Of a stretch of DNA of 12,649 bases, positions 1-6,211 are shown one piece after another. Source of the stretch: Thermoleophilia bacterium (GTDB lineage: Bacteria; Actinomycetota; Thermoleophilia; Gaiellales; Gaiellaceae). Positions within the stretch are counted from its first letter, which is position 1; each line of letters begins with the position of its first letter. The stretch covers positions 1 through 12,649 of the forward strand of contig JAERMP010000191.1 in the NCBI GenBank assembly GCA_016844515.1, written 5' to 3'. The notes beneath the pieces were generated by a model. That model saw nothing but the letters and a program-made list of their open reading frames with translations, was not told where the DNA came from and did no database searches. The position numbers and the translations under genes are program-made.

Positions 1-399
1 GACCTTCTCCCAGATCCCGCTCCAATAGACGACGTCCAAGCCGCCCGCCGCGATCGCGGCGCCGGCGACGCCACCGATCAGGGCATGGCTCGAGCTGGAC
101 GGGAGGCCGAGGAACCACGTGACCAGGTTCCAGGTGATCGCTCCTACGAGGCCGGCGAGGACGACGCTCAGCGTGATCGCCTCCGGGTTCACGATCCCCT
201 TCGCGATCGTGGCCGCGACCTTCAGCGAGACGAACGCGCCGACGAAGTTGAAGATTGCCGCCACCAGTACGGCTGTGCGCGGCGACAGCGCGCGTGTCGA
301 CACACTCGTTGCGATCGAGTTCGCCGTGTCGTGGAAGCCGTTGGTGAAGTCGAAGAACAGCGCGACGATGACGACCGCGACGAGCGTGAGGTCTTCCAT
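1..399 (-). CDS. pit: PiT-family inorganic phosphate transporter, N-terminal part (cut by window edge)
   Basis: Encodes the first 133 residues of a low-affinity inorganic phosphate permease of the PiT family, an inner-membrane cation:phosphate symporter. Seen in the translation: a first membrane segment (VAVVIVALFFDF) running straight into the PiT signature FTNGFHDTANSIATSV, then hydrophobic segments, then WNLVTWFLGLPSSSSHALIGG, the second family hallmark. The ATG at 399-397 is preceded by GAGG a few bases upstream and lies 12 bases after the stop of the DUF47 gene, so the two are almost certainly co-transcribed. DUF47 next to Pit is a known arrangement in many bacteria. The C-terminal half, with the second inverted repeat of the PiT fold, lies beyond position 1. 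Family assignment is very secure; the transported ion is inferred from the family. Confidence 0.95.
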   Translation of the reverse strand, partial: MEDLTLVAVVIVALFFDFTNGFHDTANSIATSVSTRALSPRTAVLVAAIFNFVGAFVSLKVAATIAKGIVNPEAITLSVVLAGLVGAITWNLVTWFLGLPSSSSHALIGGVAGAAIAAGGLDVVYWSGIWEKV

Positions 400-411
400 G
401 GCCTCGTTCTT

Positions 412-1032
412 CTAGGCGTTCTTCACGGCGATGTTCGCGATCACGTTGGCTGCCGTCTCGCAGGCATCGAGCCCGCGTTCGAGCGCTGCGTAGATGTCCT
501 TCCAGCGGATCACGATCAGCGGGTCGATCGCTTCGCCGCGGAACAGTGCGGCGAGGGCGTCGCGATGGATTCGGTCGCCCTGGTCCTCGAGGCTCTTGAG
601 CTCGATCAGCGCCTGCTGCACGCCGCGCATCCCCTTGAGGTTGTCGCAGGCAGTCGCGAGCTGCTCGCAGGCGCGAACGATGACGGCGCACTGCTCGACC
701 GCGTGGCGGGTCGGCATCTCGACGCCGTAGAGGCCGAGCAGGTCCGACGCTTCCTCCAGGTAGTCGACAACGTCGTCGATCTCGGTCGCGAGGAGGTAGA
801 TGTCCTCGCGGTCGAACGGTGTGATGTACTGCGTGTTCAGCAGGTTGATGAGGTCACGCGTGAGCGTGTCGCCCGCTGTCTCGACGGCCTTGACCTGTTC
901 CTGCGTGACGCCCGAGTTCGGGTGCTCACGAAAGCGCCTCTCGACCAGCCGTGCGACCTCGAGCGCATTCTCACCCGCCTTGCCGAAGAGGACGTAGAAC
1001 TCGGTCGTGCGCGGAGTCAGGCTGAATCGCAT
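412..1032 (-). CDS. DUF47 / PhoU-like Pit accessory protein
   Basis: A 206-residue, all-helical soluble protein of the DUF47 (PhoU_div) family. These proteins resemble PhoU and accompany Pit transporters, probably modulating phosphate uptake. Seen: the opening MRFSLTPRTTEFYVLFGKAG, typical of the family (a short basic start, then F-x-x-LF), repeated helical stretches with acidic patches (DREDIYLLATEIDDVVDYLEE; LEDQGDRIHRDAL) that correspond to the PhoU-type metal-binding E/D motifs, and the C-terminal RWKDIYAALERGLDACETAANVI. Length matches the family. It ends in TAG 12 bases before the pit start codon. The start ATG at 1032 sits 66 bases downstream of the Rieske gene stop, with no strong ribosome binding site visible. 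Family call is secure; the regulatory role is inferred from relatives. Confidence 0.93.
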   Translation of the reverse strand: MRFSLTPRTTEFYVLFGKAGENALEVARLVERRFREHPNSGVTQEQVKAVETAGDTLTRDLINLLNTQYITPFDREDIYLLATEIDDVVDYLEEASDLLGLYGVEMPTRHAVEQCAVIVRACEQLATACDNLKGMRGVQQALIELKSLEDQGDRIHRDALAALFRGEAIDPLIVIRWKDIYAALERGLDACETAANVIANIAVKNA

Positions 1033-1062
1033 GCGGGCGGGACGTTAACCGGTCGGAGACAT

Positions 1063-1084
1063 TCGCGTGCTCTGATGCACGCGA
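1063..1084. repeat. Perfect 8-bp inverted repeat between Rieske and DUF47 genes
   Basis: TCGCGTGC and GCACGCGA flank a 6-base spacer. It lies in the 66-base gap between the stop of the Rieske gene and the start of the DUF47 gene. It could terminate the upstream message or serve as an operator for the DUF47-pit operon. There is no T-tract on the minus strand after it, so an ordinary intrinsic terminator is not supported. Confidence 0.5.
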
Positions 1085-1098
1085 CCGGGCGCGTCAGA

Positions 1099-2154
1099 TC
1101 ACGCGAGTGCGGCGACCACCAACGATTGAAAGTGCGCGACGAGTTGCTCGGACTCCGGCATGAGGCGCCCTTCGTCAATGAGGCCGGCGCGCACGCCGGC
1201 CTGGACGCGCTCGACCAGGATTGTGTCCTCGGCGCCGACCTGCGCGTCGAACGCAAGGGACTCCTCGATCCAGGCTTCGTCGGCGTCTTCCGCCACGAAG
1301 TAGTCGAGGAAGCGGTGGGTCCGCTCGGGAGCGAGCGGGAAGATCGGGCCGATCGAGAAGTTCGGTCGACCCGGCATCACGTTGATCACGGTTCCCGGGA
1401 ACAGGAGGTGGAACTGACCGCGCTCGATCTCGCCCGAGGGGTCGTACGAGCCGCGCGGCTCCGGCCGCGGTGGACCATGCTGCGTCATGCGCCCGCCGTT
1501 CGTCTCTAGGAGGTAGGCGTCCGGCGAGACGTCCATCACGGCCGAGAACCCCGGGTGGGCCGTAGGGCAGTGGTAACACTAGAGGAAGTTCTCGGCCGAG
1601 ATCTTCCAGTTGGCGTCGAGCTCCGACTCGGCCCGCTGGAGGAAGCGGAGCGCGTCGAGGTCGATGCCCGCAGCTTGGATTCGCTCGGGCACATCATCGA
1701 GAAACTCCGCTAGCGGTCCTGCGTCGGCGTCGGGATTGACGAACACGAGCGGACCCCAGGTATCGAGCTGCAGCGGGATCAGCCCGAGCTCGTCGGCGCC
1801 GGTCCCGCCCTCTCGTGAGAACCTCGGCGCTGCTACGAGCCTGCCGTCGAGCCCGTACGTCCAGGCGTGGTACGGGCACTGGAGCGTTGCGCGCTTGCCC
1901 GACCCCTCGCAGACGATCGAGCCGCGGTGGCGGCAGACGTTCAGAAACGCTCGGAGAGTGGTCTCCTCGTCGCGCACCAGCACGACCGGGACGTCACCGA
2001 CCCGAGTCGCGACGAACGAGCCAGCCTCAGCGACCTCGTCCTGCCGGCCGACGTACTGCCACGAGTGGCGGAAGATGCGCTCGTTCTCGAGCCGAAGCAC
2101 GGCCGGATCCGTGTACCAGCCCCACGGAATGGTTTTCGTCTCGACGGTGCTCAC
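1099..2154 (-). pseudogene. Rieske non-heme iron oxygenase alpha subunit, interrupted by an in-frame amber codon
   Basis: Read through, this is a 351-codon Rieske oxygenase alpha subunit, a hydroxylase/demethylase that takes electrons through a 2Fe-2S centre to a mononuclear iron. The Rieske motif is intact: C74-R-H76-RG and C93-PY-H96. The conserved run NWKISAENFL is followed by TAG (plus-strand 1579-1581) and then, in the same frame, by CYHCPTAHPGFSAV with the iron ligands H195 and H200. Family members normally have Glu at the stop position (ENFLECYH), so GAG to TAG is a one-base change. The C-terminal part continues cleanly to GAEDTILVERVQAG, the region of the third ligand (Asp), and ends in TGA. 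The truncated product would keep the Rieske cluster but lose the catalytic iron site; a restart at 1539 would also miss both His ligands. Start GTG at 2154. It is transcribed away from the structured region at 2155-2520. Substrate unknown. Confidence 0.88.
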
Positions 2155-2192
2155 GACGGCGAACGCTACCCGTCTCTAGATGATTGATGCCA

Positions 2193-2228
2193 CGATCTCG
2201 CGCGTCCGGATGCGCGATCTGGCGCGTC
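2193..2228. repeat. 14-bp near-perfect direct repeat, 22-bp period
   Basis: CGATCTCGCGCGTC at 2193-2206 and CGATCTGGCGCGTC at 2215-2228 differ at one base. Their starts are 22 bases apart, close to two helical turns, and they lie 39-74 bases upstream of the Rieske start codon. That spacing would place two protein subunits on one face of the DNA, so a regulator site for the Rieske gene is possible. Low-complexity GC-rich sequence is the alternative. Confidence 0.4.
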
Positions 2229-2241
2229 GGGGCCGCTTCCA

Positions 2242-2276
2242 CCCGGGCGGAGGCCGCGTAGCGGCCTCGCGCCGGG
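2242..2276. promoter_or_regulatory. Strong GC-rich hairpin, 15 bp with two bulges
   Basis: The core is a perfect 8-bp inverted repeat, GAGGCCGC (2250-2257) and GCGGCCTC (2261-2268), with a 3-base loop GTA. The stem extends outward by seven more pairs to 2242 and 2276 with one bulged G on each side (2249 and 2271). It is the first of the series of hairpins in this region. No T-tract follows on either strand, so it is not an obvious terminator. Confidence 0.55.
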
Positions 2277-2280
2277 CGTG

Positions 2281-2341
2281 CGCTTTCGCGACGGGAAAGC
2301 GACACCGAGGCGTCCAGCATCGCCGTCGCTTTCCCGTCGCG
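2281..2341. promoter_or_regulatory. 17-bp perfect inverted repeat with a mutually exclusive alternative hairpin
   Basis: CGCGACGGGAAAGCGAC (2287-2303) is the exact reverse complement of 2325-2341. The 21-base spacer contains an inner GGCG/CGCC helix (2309-2312 with 2321-2324), giving a nearly continuous 21-bp stem with a 5-base bulge and an 8-base loop. A competing 7-bp hairpin, CGCTTTC (2281-2287) with GAAAGCG (2295-2301), uses the same left arm, so the two folds exclude each other, as in attenuators and riboswitch expression platforms. No U-tract follows. A decayed mobile-element end or a dimeric protein site are alternatives. Confidence 0.6.
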
Positions 2342-2390
2342 CCCCCGAGCGGCCAGCTCGCGCCCCGGAGTAGGCGATCTCATGGCATCA

Positions 2391-2451
2391 ACCATCTGAG
2401 CCGAGCGCGTCGGTACGATCGCGCCCGATGTGGGGCTCGGTTCAGGATGGT
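2391..2451 (+). promoter_or_regulatory. Long compound stem-loop (16 bp plus 7 bp) with plus-strand G-U pairs
   Basis: The outer stem pairs ACCATCTGAGCCGAGC (2391-2406) with 2435-2451, with one G-U pair (2400 with 2441) and one bulged G (2446). After three unpaired G (2432-2434) an inner helix pairs 2407-2413 (GCGTCGG) with 2425-2431 (CCGATGT), including two more G-U pairs, closing an 11-base loop (2414-2424). All three wobbles are G-U on the plus strand and would be A-C mismatches on the minus strand, which favours an RNA transcribed rightward toward the M20 operon. Confidence 0.6.
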
Positions 2452-2478
2452 CGCCCGTCGGGAGGCGGATGATGGGCG
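2452..2478 (+). promoter_or_regulatory. 9-bp hairpin presenting a Shine-Dalgarno sequence in its loop
   Basis: It starts at the base after the previous stem ends. CGCCCGTCG (2452-2460) pairs with TGATGGGCG (2470-2478), two pairs being G-U on the plus strand. The 9-base loop GGAGGCGGA contains GGAGG, a near-ideal ribosome binding site, and two consecutive ATG codons (2469 and 2472) begin at the loop edge and in the 3' arm. It may control translation of the small frame listed at 2469, or of the M20 gene by coupling. Confidence 0.45.
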
Positions 2479-2534
2479 TCGCGAGGCAAGGACGCAGGGA
2501 GCGCCCATATCGAGGTAGATATGGGCGCGACTGA
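2469..2534 (+). CDS. Possible 21-codon Arg-rich leader peptide overlapping the M20 start
   Basis: Two ATG codons (2469, 2472) follow GGAGG at 2461-2465 with spacings of 3 and 6 bases, the best ribosome binding site seen near the start of the M20 gene. The frame runs 21 codons and stops at TGA 2532-2534, thirteen bases past the start of the M20 frame, so translation could be coupled. Seven of the codons are Arg, including AGG, AGA and CGA, which are uncommon in GC-rich genes. An attenuation peptide sensing arginine is conceivable, but random GC-rich DNA also reads as Arg-rich, so this remains a weak call. Confidence 0.25.
   Translation: MMGVARQGRRERPYRGRYGRD
2501..2528 (+). promoter_or_regulatory. 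11-bp perfect palindromic hairpin enclosing the M20 start codon
   Basis: GCGCCCATATC (2501-2511) is the exact reverse complement of 2518-2528, with the 6-base loop GAGGTA. The loop holds GAGG, a plausible ribosome binding site, and the 3' arm contains the ATG at 2521 that opens the M20 frame with a 5-base spacing. As RNA this would expose the binding site but pair the start codon; as DNA it is a good dimeric operator. Both readings are inference. Confidence 0.55.
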
Positions 2535-3768
2535 GGACGCAGCATCGCGGCGCCCAGCGCCGCATCACGACATGGCCGCCCGTTCTGAATCGAGCCCCTA
2601 TGGACGGGTGGAGGTCTCGGACAGCGAGATCACGGACGCCGTAGCGGCAGTAGAGGACGAGATGCTCGAGCTCCTCTGCCGGCTCGTCGATGCGCCGACC
2701 ACGCTGGGGAACGAGGAGCCCGGGCAGGTGATCATGGCCGAGGCCTTCCGTGACCTCCTCGGCGCCCTTCTCCTGGGATGTCTCGCAGAAGCGGAACGTC
2801 GTGGCCGATTGGCCGGCAGCCGGCACCGGCGGCCGCTCGCTCGTCTTGCAGGGCCACATCGACGTGGTCGGGCCGGCGTCGGAGAAGCTGTGGCGAACGC
2901 CGCCGTTCCAGGCCGTCCGCGATGGCGACTGGCTCTACGGCCGTGGCTCGGGCGACATGAAGGCGGGCCTCGCCGCGATGGTCGGCGCGGTCCTCGGCCT
3001 GCGGAAGCTCGGCCTTGCTCCACTCGCCCCGGTTCAGCTCCAGTCGGTCGTCGAGGAGGAGTGCGGTGGGAACGGGGCGCTCCAGTGCGTTCTCTCGGGA
3101 CTGCGACCCGACGCGGCGGTCATCCCCGAGCCGTATCCAGGATTGATCCCCACGTCGCAGGTCGGCGTTCTCTGGTTCCACGTCGACGTCGCCGGCACGC
3201 CGCGTCGCTCGCTGTCGTGACCGAGCTGCACGCGCTCGAGGACGAGCTGAACGAGAGCCCTCCGCCGCCCTTCGACGCTCTCGCGCACCCGATCAACTTC
3301 AACGTCGGGGTGATCTCGGGCGGCGACTGGGCCTCGACGGTGGCGGCCGAGTGCACGCTCTCGTGCCGGATCGCGCACTACCCCGGCACGCCGGTCACGG
3401 AGCTCCAGCGTCGCGTCGAGGACGCGGTCGCGCGCGCAGCCTCGGCGAACGCCTACATGGCAGAACACCCACCGACCGTCCGCTATGACGGGTTCGCGTG
3501 CGAGGGGTCGCACCTCACCGACGATGAGCCCATCGTGCAGGCGCTCGCCACTTCCTGGGAAGCCGTGACCGGAACTCCTGCCGTCACCGGCCCGACCACG
3601 GCGACGACCGACGTGCGCACGTACATCGCAGCGGGCATTCCCGCGGCGTGTATCGGCCCTCACGCCGAGCGCATCCACGGAGTCGACGAGCGCGTCCTCG
3701 TGCCCTCGGTGGTGCAGACTGCGCAGGTGCTCGCGCTCCTCGTTCGCGACTGGTGCGGCCTCGCTTGA
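2521..3768 (+). pseudogene. M20-family metallopeptidase/deacylase, broken by a frameshift and an internal deletion
   Basis: An ArgE/DapE/CPG2-type M20 zinc amidohydrolase is spread over two frames. Codons from 2521 give the N-terminus (LELLCRLVDAPTTLGNEEPGQ). Near 2755-2775 the frame moves by +1, and the catalytic half continues as LQGHIDVV (His 2855, Asp 2861), GRGSGDMKAG (Asp 2954), VEEECGGNG (Glu 3053-3061) and VIPEP (Glu 3128). After FHVDVAGTP, near 3200-3212, the frame returns to the first, entering at SLAVVTELHALEDELN. The usual dimerisation-domain stretch with a conserved His, roughly 15-20 residues, is missing, so a deletion of 3n+1 bases fits. The C-terminus (IHGVDERV, last zinc His at 3676) is intact. 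Start ATG 2521 has GAGG upstream; GTG 2608 is an alternative closer to the family's usual N-terminus. The stop overlaps the TTG of the next gene. Likely inactive, unless the assembly is wrong. Confidence 0.85.
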
Positions 3769-5228
3769 GCGTCCAGCCGTTGCAGACGGTCTCCGAGATC
3801 CGGCGCTTCTTCCGCACGGCCAAGACTCCCGTCTACTTCGTCTCGGCGACAGCGTTCAATCTGCTCGGGATCGACCGCTGGATCCCGACCTTCCGCTACC
3901 TCAACTACTACGACTCGTTCGACGGATACCACCCGAACGTCTTCGTCCCGCGACACCATTCGCCGCCCAACTTCGAGTCGATCGAGGAGATCTGCAACTA
4001 CCTCCTCGGCCACAAGGAAACACGCGACTTCATTCGCGAGATCGGCCCCGGCGGCATGGCCGTCTTCCTGATGTTCGACGAGGAGACCGAGCGACTGGCA
4101 GAGGAAGCCGGCCTCGAGGTCGCGTTCCCACCCGCCGCGCTTCGCACCCGCCTCGACTCCAAGCTCGAGACGACGCGGCTCGCGGACGAGGCAGGAGTCC
4201 CGAGTGTCCCCAACGTGCTCGGCCGCGCCGACTCGTACGGCGCGCTGCTCAAGCTCTCTCTCGGCGCCGGCCTCGGCCAGGATCTGGTTCTCCAGACCGC
4301 GTACGGCGACTCCGGGCAAACAACGTTCTTCGTCGCCACGCCTTCCGACTGGGACGAGCACGCTTCGGAGCTCGTCGTCGAGCAGCTGAAGGTCATGAAG
4401 CGGATCGAGTGCCGCGAGGCCGCGATCGAGGGCGTCATCACGCGCCACGGCACGCTCGTCGGCCCGCTGATGACCGAGCTCACGGGGTTCCCCGAGCTGA
4501 CGCCCTACGGCGGCGGCTGGTGCGGGAACGACGTCTTCGCGACAGCTCTCACCGAGCGGCATCGGAAGCTCGCCCGCGAGTACACGCAGCGCATGGGCGA
4601 ACGGCTCGCGCAGGAGGGTTACCGCGGGTACTTCGAGCTCGACGTGCTCGCGGACATCGACTCGGGGGAGTTGTACCTCGGCGAGCTGAACCCCCGCGTC
4701 ACGGGGGCGAGCTCGATGACCAACGTGACCGCGGTCGCGTACGGCGACATGCCGTTGTTCCTGTTCCATCTCCTCGAGTTCGCCGACGTTGACTACGAGA
4801 TCGACGTTCAGGCGTTGAACGACGGCTGGTCTCATCCCGGCGCCGTGGACGAGTGGAGCCAGTTCATCCTCAAGCAGACCGAAGAGGACGTCGAGCAGAT
4901 CGTCCACGCGCCGCGCTCCGGCATCTGGCGGCTCGACCCGAGCGCGCCCGGCGGCATCAGGTTCGTCCGTCGCGAGACCGACTGGCACGACGTGTCCGGC
5001 GAGGACGAGGCGTTCTATCTCCGCATCGCGGCGGAAGGCCAGTACCGCTATCCGGGCGCCGATCTCGGCATTCTGGTTACGCGCGGTCGCCTCCAGACGG
5101 ACGAGCACGAGCTCACCGAGCGAGCGCTGGCCTGGATCACCGGCATCAAGTCCCAGTTTGCGGGAGTACCTGCGCCACAGGAGGCAGAGCTGCCGCCCCC
5201 CGAGCCCTTCTCCTTCAAGATGCTGTGA
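3765..5228 (+). CDS. ATP-grasp superfamily ligase (annotated in relatives as biotin carboxylase-like)
   Basis: A 487-residue protein with an ATP-grasp core, the fold that joins a carboxylate to an amine or thiol through an acyl-phosphate. Seen: a pre-ATP-grasp N-terminal domain (about 1-125), DSKLETTRLADEAGVPSVPN with the first ATP-binding Lys at K133, the glycine-containing loop LQTAYGDSGQTTFF (177-189) with Gln where many ATP-grasp enzymes have a second Lys, and the metal-binding segment FELDV (E291) then GELNPRVTGAS (E307, N309). A C-terminal domain of about 150 residues follows. No biotinyl or carboxyltransferase domain is present, so an amide-forming ligase is more likely than a carboxylase. 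Start: TTG at 3765 overlaps the M20 stop (TTGA); a longer GTG start at 3648 would run through conserved M20 sequence and gives an Arg-rich unlike tail. The ribosome binding site is weak, suggesting coupling. Substrates unknown. Confidence 0.85.
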   Translation: MSVQPLQTVSEIRRFFRTAKTPVYFVSATAFNLLGIDRWIPTFRYLNYYDSFDGYHPNVFVPRHHSPPNFESIEEICNYLLGHKETRDFIREIGPGGMAVFLMFDEETERLAEEAGLEVAFPPAALRTRLDSKLETTRLADEAGVPSVPNVLGRADSYGALLKLSLGAGLGQDLVLQTAYGDSGQTTFFVATPSDWDEHASELVVEQLKVMKRIECREAAIEGVITRHGTLVGPLMTELTGFPELTPYGGGWCGNDVFATALTERHRKLAREYTQRMGERLAQEGYRGYFELDVLADIDSGELYLGELNPRVTGASSMTNVTAVAYGDMPLFLFHLLEFADVDYEIDVQALNDGWSHPGAVDEWSQFILKQTEEDVEQIVHAPRSGIWRLDPSAPGGIRFVRRETDWHDVSGEDEAFYLRIAAEGQYRYPGADLGILVTRGRLQTDEHELTERALAWITGIKSQFAGVPAPQEAELPPPEPFSFKML

Positions 5229-6211
5229 GTGCCGCGCTGACATTCGAGGCGATCGAGGAGGACACACCGGGGGCGAAGTGGCAGGCCCTCTTCGAGCGGC
5301 ACTGGCCCCGCTACCGGTCGTGGTTCGTTCAGGAGGGTGAGAACGCCCGCGCGTCGTACGCGGAGTCCGGCCGAATGCTTCTCGAGCACATGCCCGAGCT
5401 CGTGCCCACGTACGAGCGCCTCTGTGAGCTCGCGGGGGACGGCGACCTCGAGGCGCGGATGCTCTCGATGTGGCGGCCGCCGTCGTATCTCTCCGGCTGC
5501 TCACAGGGTGTCTGGACGCGCGGCGAGCCGGTTCTCGTCCGCAACTACGACTATTCGCCTGATCGAATCGAGGGGACGATCCTCGCGACGGGGTGGGGCG
5601 GACGCCGGGTTATCGGGATGAGCGACTGCCTGTGGGGTCTCCTGGACGGCATGAACGACGCCGGCCTGGCCGTGTCGCTGGCCTTCGGCGGCCGGCAGGT
5701 TGTGGGACGCGGCTTTGGCGTGCCGCTCGTGGTCCGCTACCTGCTCCAGGCCTGCGAAACGGTTTCCGAAGCACGACAGATCCTCACCCGGTTGCCGTAC
5801 CACCTCGCTCACACGCTTACGCTCGTCGATCGTGCGGGAGACGTCGTCACGGCATATCTCTCGCCCGACCGCGGTGCCGTGTTCCGAGAGGTGGGAGTTG
5901 CGACGAACCACCAGGGTGATGTCGAGTGGCACGAGCACGCGCACGCAACTCGATCCTTGGAAAGGGAGCACGTGATCGAGACGGCGCTCGAGGAGGCCGC
6001 GGATCCCCAGGGCTTCGTCTCCGCGTTCCTCGAGCCTCCGGTCTACTCCGTGGCCTACGGCTCGGGCATGGGAACGCTCTATACGGCGGTCTACAAGCCC
6101 GGCTCCGGATCGGTGGAATACCGCTGGCCGGGCGTTGCGTGGGAGCACTCCTTCGAACGCATCCGCGAGGGGAGTCGGGCGATTAGCTTGTTGGAGCCCA
6201 CGGCCGCCTGA
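5225..6211 (+). CDS. C45-family Ntn hydrolase / acyltransferase (AAT-like)
   Basis: A 328-residue member of peptidase family C45, the group of isopenicillin N acyltransferase (acyl-CoA:6-aminopenicillanic acid acyltransferase). These are N-terminal-nucleophile enzymes that self-cleave before a Cys and then hydrolyse or transfer amide-bound acyl groups. Seen: SG-C92-SQGVW, the expected self-processing Cys at the usual distance of about 90-100 residues; the strand VLVRNYDY (R106-Y110); WGLLDGMNDAGLAVSLAFGG; and ATNH (N228), matching the conserved Asn. No signal peptide, so cytoplasmic. The GTG start overlaps the ATP-grasp stop (GTGA), and the stop overlaps the next ATG (TGATG). Sitting directly after an ATP-dependent ligase, it probably acts on the same or a related amide. 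Family call secure; substrate unknown, and hydrolase versus transferase cannot be told. Confidence 0.9.
   Translation: MSAALTFEAIEEDTPGAKWQALFERHWPRYRSWFVQEGENARASYAESGRMLLEHMPELVPTYERLCELAGDGDLEARMLSMWRPPSYLSGCSQGVWTRGEPVLVRNYDYSPDRIEGTILATGWGGRRVIGMSDCLWGLLDGMNDAGLAVSLAFGGRQVVGRGFGVPLVVRYLLQACETVSEARQILTRLPYHLAHTLTLVDRAGDVVTAYLSPDRGAVFREVGVATNHQGDVEWHEHAHATRSLEREHVIETALEEAADPQGFVSAFLEPPVYSVAYGSGMGTLYTAVYKPGSGSVEYRWPGVAWEHSFERIREGSRAISLLEPTAA

Larger units (their letters stand above)
2155..2520. other. Divergent intergenic region packed with inverted repeats
   Basis: About 366 bases separate the start of the Rieske gene (leftward) from the first ATG of the M20 gene (rightward). No conserved protein is encoded; open frames crossing it are Arg-rich translations typical of GC-rich noncoding DNA. 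It must hold the promoters for both directions, but I could not pick convincing -35/-10 boxes. It holds five hairpin-forming inverted repeats, listed separately, some very long, plus smaller 5-bp stems at 2346-2360 (CGAGC/GCTCG) and 2476-2495 (GCGTC/GACGC). The density suggests a structured leader RNA, a small RNA or regulator sites rather than passive spacer. Confidence 0.7.

Noticed and set aside
85..1509. A long rightward open frame opposite the DUF47 and Rieske genes
   Set aside because: It lies antisense to clearly conserved proteins, is rich in Arg, Asp and Val as expected from the mirrored codon positions of GC-rich genes, and shows no family motif.
1579..1581. TAG read as an amino acid (recoded or pyrrolysine-like)
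   Set aside because: TAG ends the DUF47, DUF393 and bicupin genes normally in this window, and no suppressor machinery is visible; a mutation or base-call error is simpler.
2287..2341. Intrinsic terminator
   Set aside because: The stem is strong but no T-run follows on either strand, and its place between divergent starts does not suit a terminator.
2281..2341. CRISPR array or insertion-sequence terminal repeats
   Set aside because: Only one inverted pair, no regularly spaced direct repeats, no transposase and no target-site duplication seen.
2180..2518. A 112-codon rightward frame across the intergenic region
   Set aside because: Arg-rich, no motif, and it runs through the inverted-repeat stems; better explained as noncoding GC-rich DNA.
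3648..3764. An N-terminal extension of the ATP-grasp protein from GTG 3648
   Set aside because: It would overlap 40 codons of conserved M20 C-terminus and reads as Arg/Pro-rich sequence; TTG 3765 overlapping the M20 stop fits the overlap pattern of the operon.
3660..5504. A long leftward open frame opposite the ATP-grasp gene
   Set aside because: Antisense shadow: it mirrors third-position GC bias of the real gene and has no recognisable domain.
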